Of a stretch of DNA of 64,000 nucleotides, positions 11,100 through 23,970 are shown piece after piece (within the stretch, counting starts at the first letter, position 1; every line of letters starts with the position of its first letter). A program made the translations under genes and the position numbers. The DNA is from Anaeramoeba flamelloides. Its lineage: Eukaryota; Metamonada; Anaeramoebidae. Under the pieces are notes generated by a model, which had not been told where the DNA came from, searched no databases, and worked only from the letters and a program-made list of their open reading frames with translations. The stretch spans positions 17,112,001 through 17,176,000 of the forward strand of contig JANTQA010000047.1 of the NCBI GenBank assembly GCA_027625915.1. Reading direction: 5' to 3'.

Positions 11100-11560
11100 A
11101 AAGTTTTCGTTTGTTATTTTGATAAATGCAAAATTTCAATCAGACTTTTTTTTTTCAGACTAAGGTATTTGAAGATAGGAAAAAAATATATACATACTTG
11201 ATTCAGATTTAAATTGAGTTTAGGGTATATATCTTTAATTTAAAAAAAATGGTTAAAAATATTATTAAATGCTTGTTTAAATTTTTATACAGTAAATTTT
11301 ATATTTTGCAAACTCAAAATGTTTTTCTTATATAAAAATCAAAAAATATCTTATTCTTGTTTTTTTTTTTTTTTTTAATTACAATTTAATCTTTCAATAT
11401 CTTGATAAGTGTTTTTATAATTTTTTTATAGAACCTTATTCCTTTTTTCTATGTTATTTTCTTCTTATTAGGATGTTATTTAATTTCAATAATGAGCCAA
11501 TATTTTTAGCACGAGTAAAATTTCCAATATGGCTTAAAATATCAGACACTATTTCAATAT
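11100..11560. repeat. Dispersed repeat shared with 61130-61520 and 44600-44780
   Basis: Shares GACTAAGGTATT.GAAGATAGGAA, GATTCAGA(T)TTAAATTGA.TTTAG, TTACAATTTAATCTTTCAATATCTTG and GAGCCAATATTTTTAGCA with the 61-kb copy. The 44.6-kb copy retains only the right part. No inverted ends were recognised and there is no coding capacity. Confidence 0.45.
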
Positions 11561-13015
11561 GTAACTGTAAATTATATTCCCATTCTAAGGTATAAAAAGT
11601 AAAAATGGATTTTTCAATGGAAAGCTTCCAAAAAAATAAAGGTAAAATCAATTACAATAAGTATTAAATAAACTCCATATAGTAACTCATTATATTATTT
11701 TCAACCAAATCAACATCCGCAATCTAGACTACTTTATTATCAAAATCAGATAGATTTATTTTGGAGACTGTAAAAATGGTTACTTTTTTTAATGAATTGA
11801 GAATATTAGATAAATAAAAGATAAAGCTGGATCAAAAAATAATATTAATCAAACAATTATTGGCTTAAATTGCCCATTTTACCTTTAATCATTTATTTTT
11901 TCTTTATTTAATTAAAGTTATTATTTTATTTTCGGTTAATTTTCTCGTTAATTTTGTTTTTTACTTATTCTTTTCTCAAATGATATATGTCCGTTTGTCA
12001 GAAGATACAAAAAAAACAAAAATATATTTATTTTGGAAAAATAAATTATCGGTTTTTAATTGATTAACAAAACTTATATTATTATATATTATCATTATTA
12101 TTGAAGAAGTGGAGAATACACTCTAGTTTCCCTTGTACTTTAATTCCCTTTCGGAAATTTACGTATAAAATCATAGATTGGCAATTATTTATTAATGAAA
12201 ATAATTGTAAATTATTTTGGTTTAAAAATAATTCATTAAGATAAATTTCTTTTAATTTATTTTGAAAAAATAATCTATTTTATTTTTTTCTTAGGAAAAA
12301 TATACCAATAAAAAATTATCATATTTTTTACAGTCAGTTTCAAATTTAAGGCTCAAACATTGAGTATAAATTTGATGTGAATTTTTCTCTATTACATAGT
12401 AGTATCTATTTTGGCAATTAGTAAAAATTATGATTTTTTGATTTTTATTTAATATATTTTCCAAATCAAAGGATACGTTTCAAAATAATATTATTCTAGT
12501 ATTTGATAATTGATACATTGGTAACTTGTAAGCATAATTATTTTATAAATTTTTGAATTTCAAGTTTTAATCAATAATAAAAAGAATAAACCTATACAAC
12601 TATTTTAAACAGAGAATTAATATTTTTTTTAGTAGATTGTCAGAATTAATACTTTTTTAACAGTTCCAGTTTTAATAAAGTGAAAACTTTTTTTTAAAAA
12701 AATGGTATTAAATTTCTAATAAAAAATGTTCCCTGTGGTTTAAAAGTCGATAACCTACTTTATTAAAATATCAACTTTCAAAAAGTTTTAACTTTTTTAA
12801 AAAAGATAATTTCAAAAAAGGTTTAAAAATGTTCTCACATTTTTATAATAACTGAATAAGTAAATTATTTGTTTTCTTCCTATGGAGCCAGTTGTGTTTT
12901 TCAAAATATAACAATATGTGAAAAAAAAATTTTTCAATAATCTTTTTTTTTTTATTTAATGTGTTAAAAAGAGAATTTTTTTGACAACCAATCTACATTT
13001 TGAGATATAAACTAA
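11561..13015. other. Intergenic, no gene recognised
   Basis: AT-rich. At 12329 a short piece (TACAGTCAGTTTCAAATTTAAGGCTCAAAC) matches the terminus of the foldback at 53953-54152, so it is probably a relic of that family. Confidence 0.35.
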
Positions 13016-13535
13016 AATTCAAAATTTTCCACACAGCTAAAACGTTCCAAACAATCAAAATAATACAATTTCATTGAAATTGGAGATAATTTTGATTTTT
13101 GTAAAATAGAAAAATCATTTTTTCATCTTTTAGTTTTTGTTTTCATTTCATTGTTTGAATTACGTAATTTGTTTCAGTTAGATCAAAATTTTTTACAAGG
13201 TATCGATACAAAGTTAAAATCAAGTTTTACCCAATAGAAGAACTCAAATAAAATTAGTTGTTAGTATCTAACCATTTGATCGATCAATAATCCTAATAGA
13301 ATTTAAACAAATTTACTAATGTATTTTTTTGTTTTGCTCTCTCCAAAATTTTTAACACACCCATGATTTATTTGTACTGATAATTATTTATTTATTTATT
13401 TGTGAGTATTGTAATTTATAAAAAAGTGTTAACATTTCAATTTATGAATGGTTCTAATTTGGTAAATCTTCTTGAATTGATTAAATAATTTTTTTTTTCA
13501 CAAATCGAATTTTGGTGTGTTAAAAATTTTGAATT
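13016..13535. mobile_element. Dispersed ~520-bp inverted-end element, copy 1
   Basis: Ends AATTCAAAATTTTCCACAC and GTGTTAAAAATTTTGAATT are inverted repeats. The interior has TTTGTTTTCATTTCATT..TTTGAATTACGTAAT.TGTTT and ATTTGATCGATCAATAAT. The same order of blocks is found at 36383-36899 (same strand) and, reversed, at 24673-25198. Non-autonomous. Confidence 0.65.
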
Positions 13536-13544
13536 GGGGTTTAC

Positions 13545-15910
13545 TTCAAAATTATTTGGGACAACTTGGCAGTCTCGGCATTGGTTATTCAATATTTATG
13601 TTTATTACTTGACGTGGTTTTTTTATTATTATTTGATTTTTTATTCATACATGGATCATTATTTTTTGATTATTACAACTTTTTAAATTATTTAAAAAAA
13701 CTAATTTTTAGATAAATTTTACCATAAAAAATGAATTTATTTTTCCATTAGTAAATAATTTGTTTTTCGACCACTATGTGTTAGATTTTAATCACTTGAG
13801 CAAATAAGAGTCTAATTTATTTAAAAAAAAAAAAAAAGATAATAAGTTAATTATTTTTGCATTGGTACTTTTAAACCAGTAAAATAATAAATTTACCAAT
13901 TTTTGAGAAATTAGTCATAATTTTTAAAGAATTTAAATATTTCAAATTAAATTTTCTGTAAAAAGATCATGATCGGTTATTATTGGTAGTTTTGGTATCA
14001 ATAATAAAAAAGTTTAAAATTAGGAAAATATTTTTTTAATATTTTTAGGGTATACCCACTTTTAGTAATCTATGTCAGAGAGTCTTAAAAAAAACAAAAT
14101 TTAAACTTATTCGAAAATAAAAGTAAAAAAATCAAATTTTGGATCCTTTAAGATCAAAAAAAAAAAAAAAATGAACTTTTCTTTTATTCTCAAATATTTA
14201 CAAAACTTCTTGAATTGTGAAAAATAAGGTAATATTTTTTCCAAGTATCCAGCGTATAAATAACAAACTTTTTATTTTAGAATTGGTTATTTGATAAAGG
14301 TTAAAATTATAATTATATATATATATATATTAGAACTTTTCATTTGAATTGTTTTATTTGAATTGGAAAACTTTAAAAAAAATAAGTAAATATTAATAAA
14401 GTTGATTGGTATATTTACCTTTGCGTTTATACTAATTCACTGAAATTATTAAGATTGGGTAATAAATTATTGATTAGAAATATTCAAATTAAATGGTATT
14501 GCTTATGGTTAAAAGTTGAATTTCCTAGGTTGTAAAAAAGTATTTCTGAGGAATTTTTAATATGATAGTTGGCTTGTTTTTCTCGTATTTTTTTATATTT
14601 AAATAAAAAGAAAAAAATTTTTCCAACTGTTCTTTGAAAGAAAGAAATTAAATTATTTCCAATTTAAAAATAATTATTGTAATTTTTTTGAAATTAAGTA
14701 AATTTTTATATATGGATTTATTTCAAAAATTAGTGGTTCAATATTTAAAATATTCTTTGGTAAACTTCCTTCCTAGGCAATAAGATTCCAATCTTCGTCC
14801 AAGAAAATATTTTTTTTTGAAATAAATCAGAAATATGTTGAATTTTCGACTTTTTCAATATTTGGAGAAATGGATCTATCTGTTAAAAAATATTAATACC
14901 TTTCAAAAATAGCATCAATAGTAAATTTGTTATGTAGTAATCAGATTTTTACTTTTTTTTTCAATTTCTTGATGCTGTAAAATTTTTTTGAATTTTTGTA
15001 GATTGTTTATACTGGGTGTTTTGGAACCGATTTAGTTATTTTTGAAATGTTTATTTTTATAAACTTCCTTCATAGATTTTTAGATTACTTTCTTTTTCAG
15101 AAAAGAAAACAAATTGTTTTCAAAATAATTCAGCATTTTGTTGGATTTTGAATTTTTTTAAAAAAGAGAAAAATCGATCATTCTTTGAAAAAGAATAATA
15201 CCTAACTGAAAGTTCTTTTAAAAGTGGGCCTTGTCAACATGGTAAACTGATTTTTACTCCAGGAAGCAAGTTCATTTGCCCTATTGAAAAATTTCCATTG
15301 TGTGAAGATTACTAAAATATATTTTTTGAATGCCACCGGATATTGAAACTTTGAAACCAAAATATCAATCAATGCTCTATTTGTGAAAAGAAAGTGAAGT
15401 AATTCAATGTTGAACATTTTTTTTTTGATTAAATTTTTGGTTTTTTTTTAAATTAATTTTTGAATCTAGAAATGTGTTTATACAAATGAGTCAAATTTAT
15501 CAAAGAATAAATCAAAAAAAAAAAAAAAATAGACCCTAAAAGATGTTTATATAAAACAAATATTTTCTTTTAGGTGAGCAAAGACGAAAGATTATCTTTC
15601 CAATTAAATTTGTTGAAATCAAGAATGAGAAAAAAAAAATAATTGTACCAAACCCTATTTCCAATGATTTGTTTTTTTTTCTTCTTAATTTACATGTATA
15701 CAAACAATTTATTACCTTAAATTTCAGGACACCATTACTATTTATTGATTTATTTTAGAACTATTTTTTGTACAAATATGTTTTCAAAATTCTTTTTTCA
15801 AATATTTTTATCAAACAATACAGAATTAAAGAATACTATTTCAAAAATTAAAATAAATGGGTTGAATTCTCTTAATCAAAAAAACAGTTACAAAGATTCA
15901 ACCCACAATA
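13545..15910. repeat. Long duplicated block R, copy 1
   Basis: Successive segments match 28970-30250, 31760-32040 and 33480-33690, and also 42060-42600 and 44880-45210. Shared strings include AAT.TATTGATTA, GTTGAATTTCC.AGGTT, GTAGTAATCAGATTTTTACTTT, ATATTGAAACTTTGAAA.CAAAATATCA and TTTTGAATCTAGAAAT. A sub-segment (14760-14960) seems repeated again at 15060-15200. Frames at 15202-15417 and 15777-16002 lie in this block and have no recognisable product. Confidence 0.5.
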
Positions 15911-16409
15911 AAAGAAAATTTTGGAAAAAATTTCTACCAGATATCCAAATTATTTTGATTTTTCAATTTAATTGGAAAATAAAAAAATATAAAATCAAAT
16001 GAGTATGTCCAATAAGTCCTTATTTCTGAAACCGAATTTAAAAAAAATCTTATTTTTTTTTGTCCATATCAAGAATTAGATGAATTAAATGAAAATAGGA
16101 TTTTTAAATTCATTTTGGGAAATTCTTTTGTAATAAAAGGTAATTTGTTCATCAAATATTTTACATACAAAAGTATTTCCATAAAGAATTAAAAATAAAA
16201 CAAAATGCGGAATAAGTAATTGTATCAAATGTCACAGATAAGATTAAGAAATAAATTAGTTCTATTTATTTTTTCTTGATCAATCTTTTCATTTTTTTGA
16301 ATTTTACTGTAGTTAAAATAAAGCGTGCAAAAAAATTTAAAGCGCGTTTCAAAATAAAAAAGGTTCTTTTTATTTTTTTTATTTTTTTTTTATTTAAAGG
16401 AGGAGTTTT
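15911..16409. other. Intergenic, nothing recognised
   Basis: AT-rich sequence between block R and the next dispersed repeat. The open frame ending at 16476 is low complexity and runs into a repeat. Confidence 0.3.
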
Positions 16410-16625
16410 TAATTCCTCTTATTTGCCCGAATTACTAAATTATGATTTCGAAATTTTATTAAAGACTCAAAAATAAATTTATTACCCACTAAGGCTAATA
16501 AATAAGATGAATATCTTTTTCTAATAATATCAAAAATAGTATTATTTTTTTAATATATTAGAGATGTTAAATTTAATTCAGATATCCCGATTTTAAGATT
16601 ATTTTCATCGGCTGGGCAGTTCCAG
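16410..16625 (+). repeat. Dispersed ~215-bp repeat (reverse copy at 6995-7215)
   Basis: Shares GAAATTTTATTAAAGACTCAAAAAT, CTTTTTCTA.TAATAT and TTTTCATCGGCTGGGCAGT with the minus strand of 6995-7215. It directly abuts a reversed Tc1-like copy. Confidence 0.5.
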
Positions 16626-17052
16626 AAAAAGGTGTTTTTTTATTATTGAAGACCTATACATTAACCAATCAAAGAAACTGATAATAAAGCCTAAAAAATA
16701 TGGTATTGGTTTCTTAAAGTTCTAATATTTAAATAGAAATTAGAAAAATGAAGGATCAAAAAGGAAAATTTATTTCAAAAAATCAAGTAAATTTTTCATA
16801 AAAATTTTATCTTTTAAAAAAACAAAAATCTTGAAAAAATTGAGAATATTATGGAAAATTTTCAACAAATTTCGTTACTAATTTAAATTGTACTTAGAAT
16901 ATCCAGACCTTTACTTTCAAAGTTGATTTGGACTCGGGTATACTATTGAATAGTTAAATTAGATGTTACCTTGGGCACAAGAAGAAAAAAAGAACTGACA
17001 ATATTTAGAAACAGGGATTATCGTCTTTGTGCACACATTATTTTGATCACTG
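16612..17052. mobile_element. Tc1/mariner-like element, reverse copy
   Basis: The right end GTGCACACATTATTTTGATCACTG is the reverse complement of the family's left terminus. The interior carries CCAATCAAAGAAACTGATAATAAAGCC and AATATGGTATTGGTTTCTTAAAGTTCTA in reverse orientation. The other end is degraded. Confidence 0.55.
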
Positions 17053-17100
17053 CAAATTTTAATATATATTACAAAAGGGTACTGGTACTCTCGTGTTCCT

Positions 17101-17272
17101 GACTGGTATTTGAATTCTAAATGGGAATAAATTTTCACCTCCTTGACCAGATTTTTCTTTACTACTTTGAGTTACCAAAGCTGTGGGTTGTAGTTGTGGC
17201 TCTATTTTGGAAATAGATGTTTGAAAAACAAGTGAAAATTTTTCCCGTTTAGAATTCAAATGCCAGTATAAA
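17101..17272. repeat. Short foldback, ~40-bp arms
   Basis: ACTGGTATTTGAATTCTAAATGGGAA (left) and the reverse complement TTCCCGTTTAGAATTCAAATGCCAGT (right) flank about 85 bp of less AT-rich DNA. A frame through it is not gene-like. Confidence 0.6.
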
Positions 17273-17479
17273 ATATCAATGTTTTTCGTTTTAGAAATGA
17301 TTTGAATCATTCAAGTTTCACAAAAGTGGTGGCTCTCAAAATTTGAAAAATGTAACTATCTCCTTAATTGTTCAATCTCAAGATGTTTGAAAATTTGTTT
17401 TTAAGAATTTGCTATTAAATTTGTAAAAAGATTTTTCGATTGATTAAAGAATTATCAAAAAAAAAAAGACATAAAAAAG

Positions 17480-17850
17480 TACATACGATTCAAAACATTG
17501 TTGAATTATTTCATTCATCTTCTTTAAGATCATGAAGAACTAAAAAATTCCAAATTTTCAATTTAAAAATTTTACCTAATCTCAGATTTTTCATTGTTAG
17601 ATAGTACAAAAAACCAAATCCCAACAATAATTGACAAGAATTGATTTTTCCAAAGTTTTAAGATGAAACTGTTTAATAAATGTTGTCAAAGTCTAAGTGT
17701 TGGGTTCTATAAAACACTACCAACCTTTCTTTAGGCATTAGATCTGATCAAGCAAAGTTTTAAATTCTTTAAAATTTTGTAATTTTTTCGTTCTTTATGA
17801 TCTTAAACAAGATAAAGCAAATAATTCAACAATGTTTTGAATCATCTGAC
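17480..17850. repeat. Foldback with ~60-bp arms
   Basis: GATTCAAAACATTGTTGAATTATTT...TTTAAGATCATGAAGAAC at the left is mirrored by GTTCTTTATGATCTTAAAC...AATAATTCAACAATGTTTTGAATC at the right, around a ~240-bp loop. Confidence 0.65.
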
Positions 17851-18585
17851 CCTCTTAGGGTCTTTATTTTTTTTCGTTTTTTTGAACTCTATTTGGATAT
17901 TGTCAAATACTTGTTTTTGCATAATAATTGGTTCACAATTTTCATTACATTTTCCTTTTGCAAATTTTAATTACCAAGATGGTATTTACATTTTTGATCT
18001 CGAATTACCTGTAATGTACTTTTTTGTTGTTTGTTGGTGTGTTTTGATTAACACTTGTTGTTATATGAAACAAACATCAAAAGAAAAATCAAAAAATATA
18101 AACCAGATAAAATTTTAACTCTTTCAAATTAATAAAATCAGAAAAAACAATTTCAAAAAATCACTATTTAAACACTCTATCTTCAAAAGAACAATTTTTC
18201 TTATTTTTAAGCACTTTTAGATTTTTCTTGGGTAAAGGAAATATAAAAATCAAAGACTTTTCGAAATATTATTCGGATTCTTCTAAAATTTAAAATTAGG
18301 ATTTTTTCGGTGGTATTTTTGTCACCTTAAACTGTGAACCAAAATTAGCCAATAAAGTGGACAAGAAATAGAACTAGTTTGCAAAATTTTTTAAATCAAT
18401 TTCTTTCAATAATTTTCGGTTTCATTTTTAAACTTTCTAAATATCTCTTTTCTTTTTCACTTTCTTTTAGTTTTAAACAAAAAAAAAAAAACCTGTGTAA
18501 CTCAAAATACAAAACTGAAAAATCAAAAGAAATTTTTCCACAAGAAAAGAGAAAAAACACAAATTGACAAAATCAAAAAATAAAA
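17851..18585. other. 5' flank of the LRR-ankyrin-GTPase-RGS gene
   Basis: AT-rich. A 90-codon hydrophobic frame reaching 18118 lacks an ATG at its start and is not recognised. A run of short A-rich segments (18480-18585) directly precedes the ATG and is probably leader. No promoter motif was seen. Confidence 0.3.
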
Positions 18586-21177
18586 ATGGAAACTCAACAT
18601 AGCTATTATCAAAAACTGTTAAAAGAAGAAGTGCATTTAATAACGAATTTCAAATCTTCTAAAAAGCTTCATACCTTTTTATTGACCCACTCAAGCGTTT
18701 ATTTAGTTGCGCATAAAAAACAAAAGCAGAGAACATTTTCGCCAAAATCCAAAAAGAAACGATCCATCACCGATCATGGGCAAATGAAGGTGGAAAACGC
18801 ACCTTTACTAACACTAAAGGAACTGAATGGGAATGGCCACCATTTGTTCGACCTAAAGGCTATCGAGTCCCTAACTCGGTTTACTTTAATTTTAAAGTTC
18901 CCCAATACAAACACGGATTTAATGATCGAAACAAACCAGTCTGAGCATATCATTGAAAAGGTGTACACACAAATACGGAGAATTACCATTGGCCAACCGA
19001 GCGATCAGGAGGTGAGATTCGTACTGGCGCCGCCAAAAAGGAAGCAGCGGCTGGAGAAGGCCATAAGTCGCATCAAGAGGAAACGGGAAATACGCCCTGG
19101 CCACGGATACGAAGACTGCTATAAGGCGTGCTGCACAAAGAACGGGCTAAGCTATGATGAGAAATTTCTCCAAAACCTGCGAAGGATCTTAAAGTCGTCA
19201 AGAAGGATCACATTCAACCAGATCTCCTTGTCCAATCATGCCACTGCCACGAGTTCCAAGGGGAAAAAAGAGGAGAAGTACGGGGCAGGGAGCGGCAGTG
19301 GGGACTTGGACAACGAAGACGGGGGGCTCTCGATGCCACTAATTGGCGTCACACGCGATCGGTGCTTTTCCTTTGATCAGGAATTGATCAGGCACATCAA
19401 TTCGCACAAGAACTACAATTTGTCTGCGATCTTCCAGGCGCTCAAACACAACACGTGGTTTTACGGGCTTTGCGTGCACGATTTCAAAAAAAAGGAATTG
19501 CTGCCCTTGGTTTGCGAATTGCTGTCTGAAAACAAGACGATCAGCGTGCTAATTCTCTCGGGCGTTGGCCTCAGCGGTGATTCTCTGGGCGAATTGGCGG
19601 TCAAGATCTTGGACAACCCAAGCTCCAGAATCAACTCGATTGATGTCTCCAACAATCCAAACGCCAACGAAAGGTCGGTTGCCTCGTTTATCGAGAAGCT
19701 CTCGCAGAGAAGGAAACGGCCAATGAAGAATTTAAGTTTGCGTGGCCTATCAATGACCAAGTCCTTGCCGACGCTCTTGATCGACGGGCTCACAAATTCA
19801 ATGAATTTCTCCAATTTGACGACTTTAGACCTGAGTGGGAACAAATTAGGGAAATCTGGAACCGCAGCCTTTGTGGAATTTTACAAATGGATTTTGAATG
19901 CTAACACTCCCAAAAGCAGAAGCAATGGTAAGGGCAAGAGCACACGCGGCGGTAAAATGGAGAGCCTTAAACAGGAAAACGAAAATGATCACCTCAAGAA
20001 AAATAAATTAGGCACTTTAATTCTTGCCGATACCGAGATCATGGCAACGCCTTTACTTCGGGAAATTTGTAACAATGGGTTCCATTCCTTAAAGCACTTA
20101 GACTTAAGTGGGAACAAATTGTGTCAAGACGATTTTGAGCTATTGGGCAAATTGATTGAGAAATCTTTTATTTTAAGAATACTCCGAATGTCGAGATGCC
20201 ACATCACCGCGAGGCCCTCATTGGAAACTTTAACAAATTCCATTAAAAGAGCAAAAAAGATCTCACATTTCACTCTAGATCTTAGCGGTAACAATTTGGG
20301 GCAGGGCGGGGCAAATTTATTAGCATTAAGTTTATACAATTCAAATATTTTGGAATCTTTACTTATTGCCAACTGTGGCTTTAATAACAGGGCAGTCTCA
20401 TTGATTATTGCGTCGTTTTTAAATAACCCCTACTTAAGAATCCTTAACCTGGCCAATAACATTAAACGCAATGAAGACGCTTCATTAACATGTGTAGAAT
20501 TAAGCTACTTGTTACAAAAAAGGGCATTAAGGCTCCAGCATTTAGACATTTCAGGTGACGGTAAAAATTATTTAATCAAGGGTAGCTATTTAAATACTGT
20601 CTTCGAAACATTGATTGGAAATAAATATTTGAAATCATTGGATGTTAGCGGGAATAATTTCCAAAATGCAGAATTGAATTTGTTTTTTGATTTCTTAACA
20701 AAAAACCAAAGTTTAAATAGGTTGAAATGTAATAATAATAATTTTACAATCACTGAAATTGATAAATTTTATAAATCAATCGAAAAAAATAGTTCGTTAT
20801 TTGTTTTACCAGAATTAATTCCAAATTTGGAAAAGTTATTAAAAAAAAAACGGCATAATGATCAAAAAAAATTGATAAATTCTATTAAAAAAAAATTAAT
20901 CAAAAATAGAGACACCTTTGAAAGAACTCAAGCTAATGAAAATCTTAGAAAATTAAAATTATTGGAATCAATGGGTAAAAAAATTTTAAACAAATCAAAT
21001 GGTAGCAGTAATAATAATAGTAATAGTAATAGTAATAATACTCTCAGTAATAAAGATCAATTAGAAAAACAACAAAAAATTAAAAATTTACTTTATTTAA
21101 AAAATAGAATGACAGTTACCCGTTCTCATTTTTCAACAGTAAAGCCAAACTTAACCAATTTAAATAATCGGGGTTTT

Positions 21178-21208
<31 letters not shown>

Positions 21209-22510
21209 GTAATCATAATAATCATAATAATAATAATAATAATCAGCAAATGAAATTCCCCTTCGATAAAAGATTATCAGTGGTTAATTTGAGTAGTACT
21301 TTAAGAAGAGCCAGTCAAAAAAAAAGGAAAACACAAAGAAATTTATCTAGATTTAGTCAAAAATTAGGAACATTACAATATAAACCAGATAATTCGAATG
21401 AAATGAACAAATTTTTGAATATCATTGAAGAAAAAACTAAAAAAAAATTATTTTTATTTCCTGAATTCAACAATGATAATAAGAAGAATGATAAAAACAA
21501 TAAGGATGACGAAAATAACAAAAACAAAGAGAAAGAAGAAGAAGAATTAATCAAATTGGAATTAGAAAAAAGAAAGCAAATCATGACTGCGCAGACAATC
21601 CAAATGAATGACAATTTAATAAAATTAATTCAAAAAAAAGATTTCCAAATCATTAAAAAATTGTTTCATAAAGAAAAATTAAAAATCAATATGATCAATC
21701 CCAAAGATAACCGCACGTTAATCCATTATGTGTGCCATTGGGGAAATCCAGAAATGCTGTCTTTTTTATTAAGCATTGACGGAGCACAGGAGTTTGTCAA
21801 TTTAAAAGATAATTATGGGAAATCGCCATTACATTATTTAATGGAAAGGGGCAACAATTTAGATTGCGTTCAATTATTAAGCGATTTTGAAATTGAATGG
21901 GATGTGGTTGATTCCACGGGAATGAATCCATTACAAACATTAATTTATGGCTATGTGGGGAAAGATTTTGATCATTCAAATAATAATAGAAATAATAGCA
22001 ATAGCAAGAAAGCAAAGAAACAGAATCTAAACGGTAACAAGCAAATTAATGATCAAAATAATAATTATAAAACAATGATCGAATTATTTGAATATTTAAT
22101 CCAAAAGGGAAGTAATTATAATTCAATGGACTTTAAAGGTAATACCGTGTTGCACGTGGCAGCATCAAATGGATTATCTCGAATCGTCATCATCCTATGT
22201 AATTTAGAAAATTTACTGATCAATATTACAGATTCTAAGGGGAAAACGGCAATACTTAAGGCAAGTAGGAATGGCTATCATGAAATTGTAAAACACTTGC
22301 TTAATTTTGGTGCAGATCCAAATATTTTGGATAACAATCGGCAATCGGCTTTAGATTTGGCAAGAATTTATGAACAAACAAAGTGCATTAATCTTTTGGA
22401 AAAATACAATGAATCACAATCAGAATTCATCCAAGAAAACATCGAGATGATTGAATTAGAAACAGAAAGAGAACGAGAAAGGCGTGACAAGATTATCGAT
22501 AATAATAATA

Positions 22511-22550
<40 letters not shown>

Positions 22551-23970
22551 TGATGATGATGAAAATAATAACGAGAAGTTACATTCTCGTGTAGATATCA
22601 AAATCCCATTTAAAATCAAAGGTATTGTAGAAAACTTTTCAGAAGCTAGGACTTTTAATGTTTGCCTTTTAGGACCACATCGAGCTGGTAAAACAAAATT
22701 AATAGATCGATTAATTTTTAGAAATTATTTTAGCCAATATGTTCAAGGACTTGAAAACAAATATAAAAAATTTATTATTATTGAAGGCAAGGAAATGCTC
22801 TTAAATATCAATGACGTCTCAGGTGAAGATATTTATGAAATATTTTTAGAAAAATGGATTAAAGATTCTGATGGCTTTGTATTAAATTATTCGATTGATC
22901 AAGACATCAAATGGTTTGATCAAATAGAAAACTTTTATTTAAAAAAAATATCCCGAGTTAAAAACAAGAAAATTTCCCAAATACCATTTATAATCGTTTC
23001 AAATAAAAACGATTTGATTAATGAAAAAAGGTATAAAAAAAATAGTAAACTTTTGAACGACAAAGGTAAGCAATTGGCGATCAAGTATAATCGGCCCTTT
23101 ATCGAAACATCTGCTAAAAATAATATGAATATTAATCAAAGCTTTGTAGAAATCATTAAAATCATGTATAATTTAGAGCATCGCGAAAAATTAATTCAGA
23201 AGGAATATAAATTGCAAAAGGAAAAAGAAAAAAAGGAAAGTCAATTTAAATTGAAAAAAAGAGAAGAAAGGAAAATTAAAAGGGAAAGGCAACGAAGGTT
23301 ATCTCGAAAGCGCTCAAAGCAATTGAATTATTTTCGTCAACAGCAACGCCAGGAACAAAATAAACAGAAGCCGGACAATGGGAAGGGGAAGGGGAAGGGG
23401 AAGGGGAAAGAAGAAAAGGTGGGAAGAGAGCAAGAAGAAAAGAAAAACAACAAAACGAAAAAGAAAAATGAAAAGAAAAACCCAAAAAGGCATAAAAAAA
23501 CGAAAAGTAAATTTGGTAGAGTTTTTAAAAAAAAAAAATCAAAGCCAACGAATTTGGATTTGGGCGACAACAATAACGATGAAGAATTGTTGTTCACTTT
23601 CAATGAAATTTTAGAAGACGAAGTTTTGTTTGCTATTTTTGAACAATATTTAAAAGATCAATATGCCGAAGAAAATTTATTATTTTACAAAGAAGTTAAT
23701 AAATTTAAAAAAATTGACTCGGAAGAAAACGGCTTGATTGTTTTGTGTGCTAGACAAATTTTTAAAGACTACATCTCAAATGTTTCTGAATTCGAAGTAA
23801 ACATAGAAGGACACGTTAGAAAGGATATTTATCAAGATGTAAAGCAAAATAATTTTGGCTTGGATATGTTTGATAAAGCCTTAAAGTCAGTCGTAGCGAT
23901 TTTATCAACAGATTCTTATTATGGTTTTATGGAAAGCCCTTATATAGAAAGAATTTACCAACTACTTTAA
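18586..23970 (+). CDS. Giant LRR - ankyrin - Ras-like GTPase - RGS protein
   Basis: Intronless, 1794 residues. Order: N-terminal segment resembling the PH-like head of CARMIL proteins (about 1-165); ribonuclease-inhibitor/CARMIL-type LRRs (about 300-740, e.g. LDLSGNKLGKSGTAAF, HLDLSGNKLCQDDFELL); poly-Asn linker (~860-890); ankyrin repeats (~1010-1280, e.g. GNTVLHVAASNGLSRIV); second poly-Asn tract (~1305-1325); Ras-like domain (~1355-1530); Lys-rich helix with a GKGKGK tract; C-terminal RGS domain (~1668-1794: FEQYLKDQYAEENLLFYKEV...FDKALKSVVAILSTDSYYGFM). The GTPase has GPHRAGKT at 1363-1370, DVSGED at 1410-1415, NKND at 1473-1476 and TSAK at 1508-1511. His1365, Gly1388 and Glu1414 replace Ras Gly12, Thr35 and Gln61. 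RGS domains accelerate GTP hydrolysis by heterotrimeric G-alpha; LRR and ankyrin regions bind proteins. A scaffold joining G-alpha to actin or small-GTPase signalling is inference. Confidence 0.93.
21181..21246 (+). repeat. In-frame trinucleotide tract encoding poly-Asn
   Basis: AAC then AAT repeats code for a run of Asn with a few Ser and His between the LRR and ankyrin regions. A second AAT tract at about 22498-22550 lies between the ankyrin and GTPase domains. Confidence 0.85.

Noticed and set aside
17059-17310. 83-codon minus-strand frame with fairly normal amino-acid composition
   Set aside because: It coincides with a short foldback (17101-17272), and the composition follows the element rather than a gene.
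17837-18118. 93-codon hydrophobic frame upstream of the giant gene
   Set aside because: No ATG at its start, partly overlaps a foldback arm, and has no recognisable family. The apparent membrane segments reflect T-rich codons.
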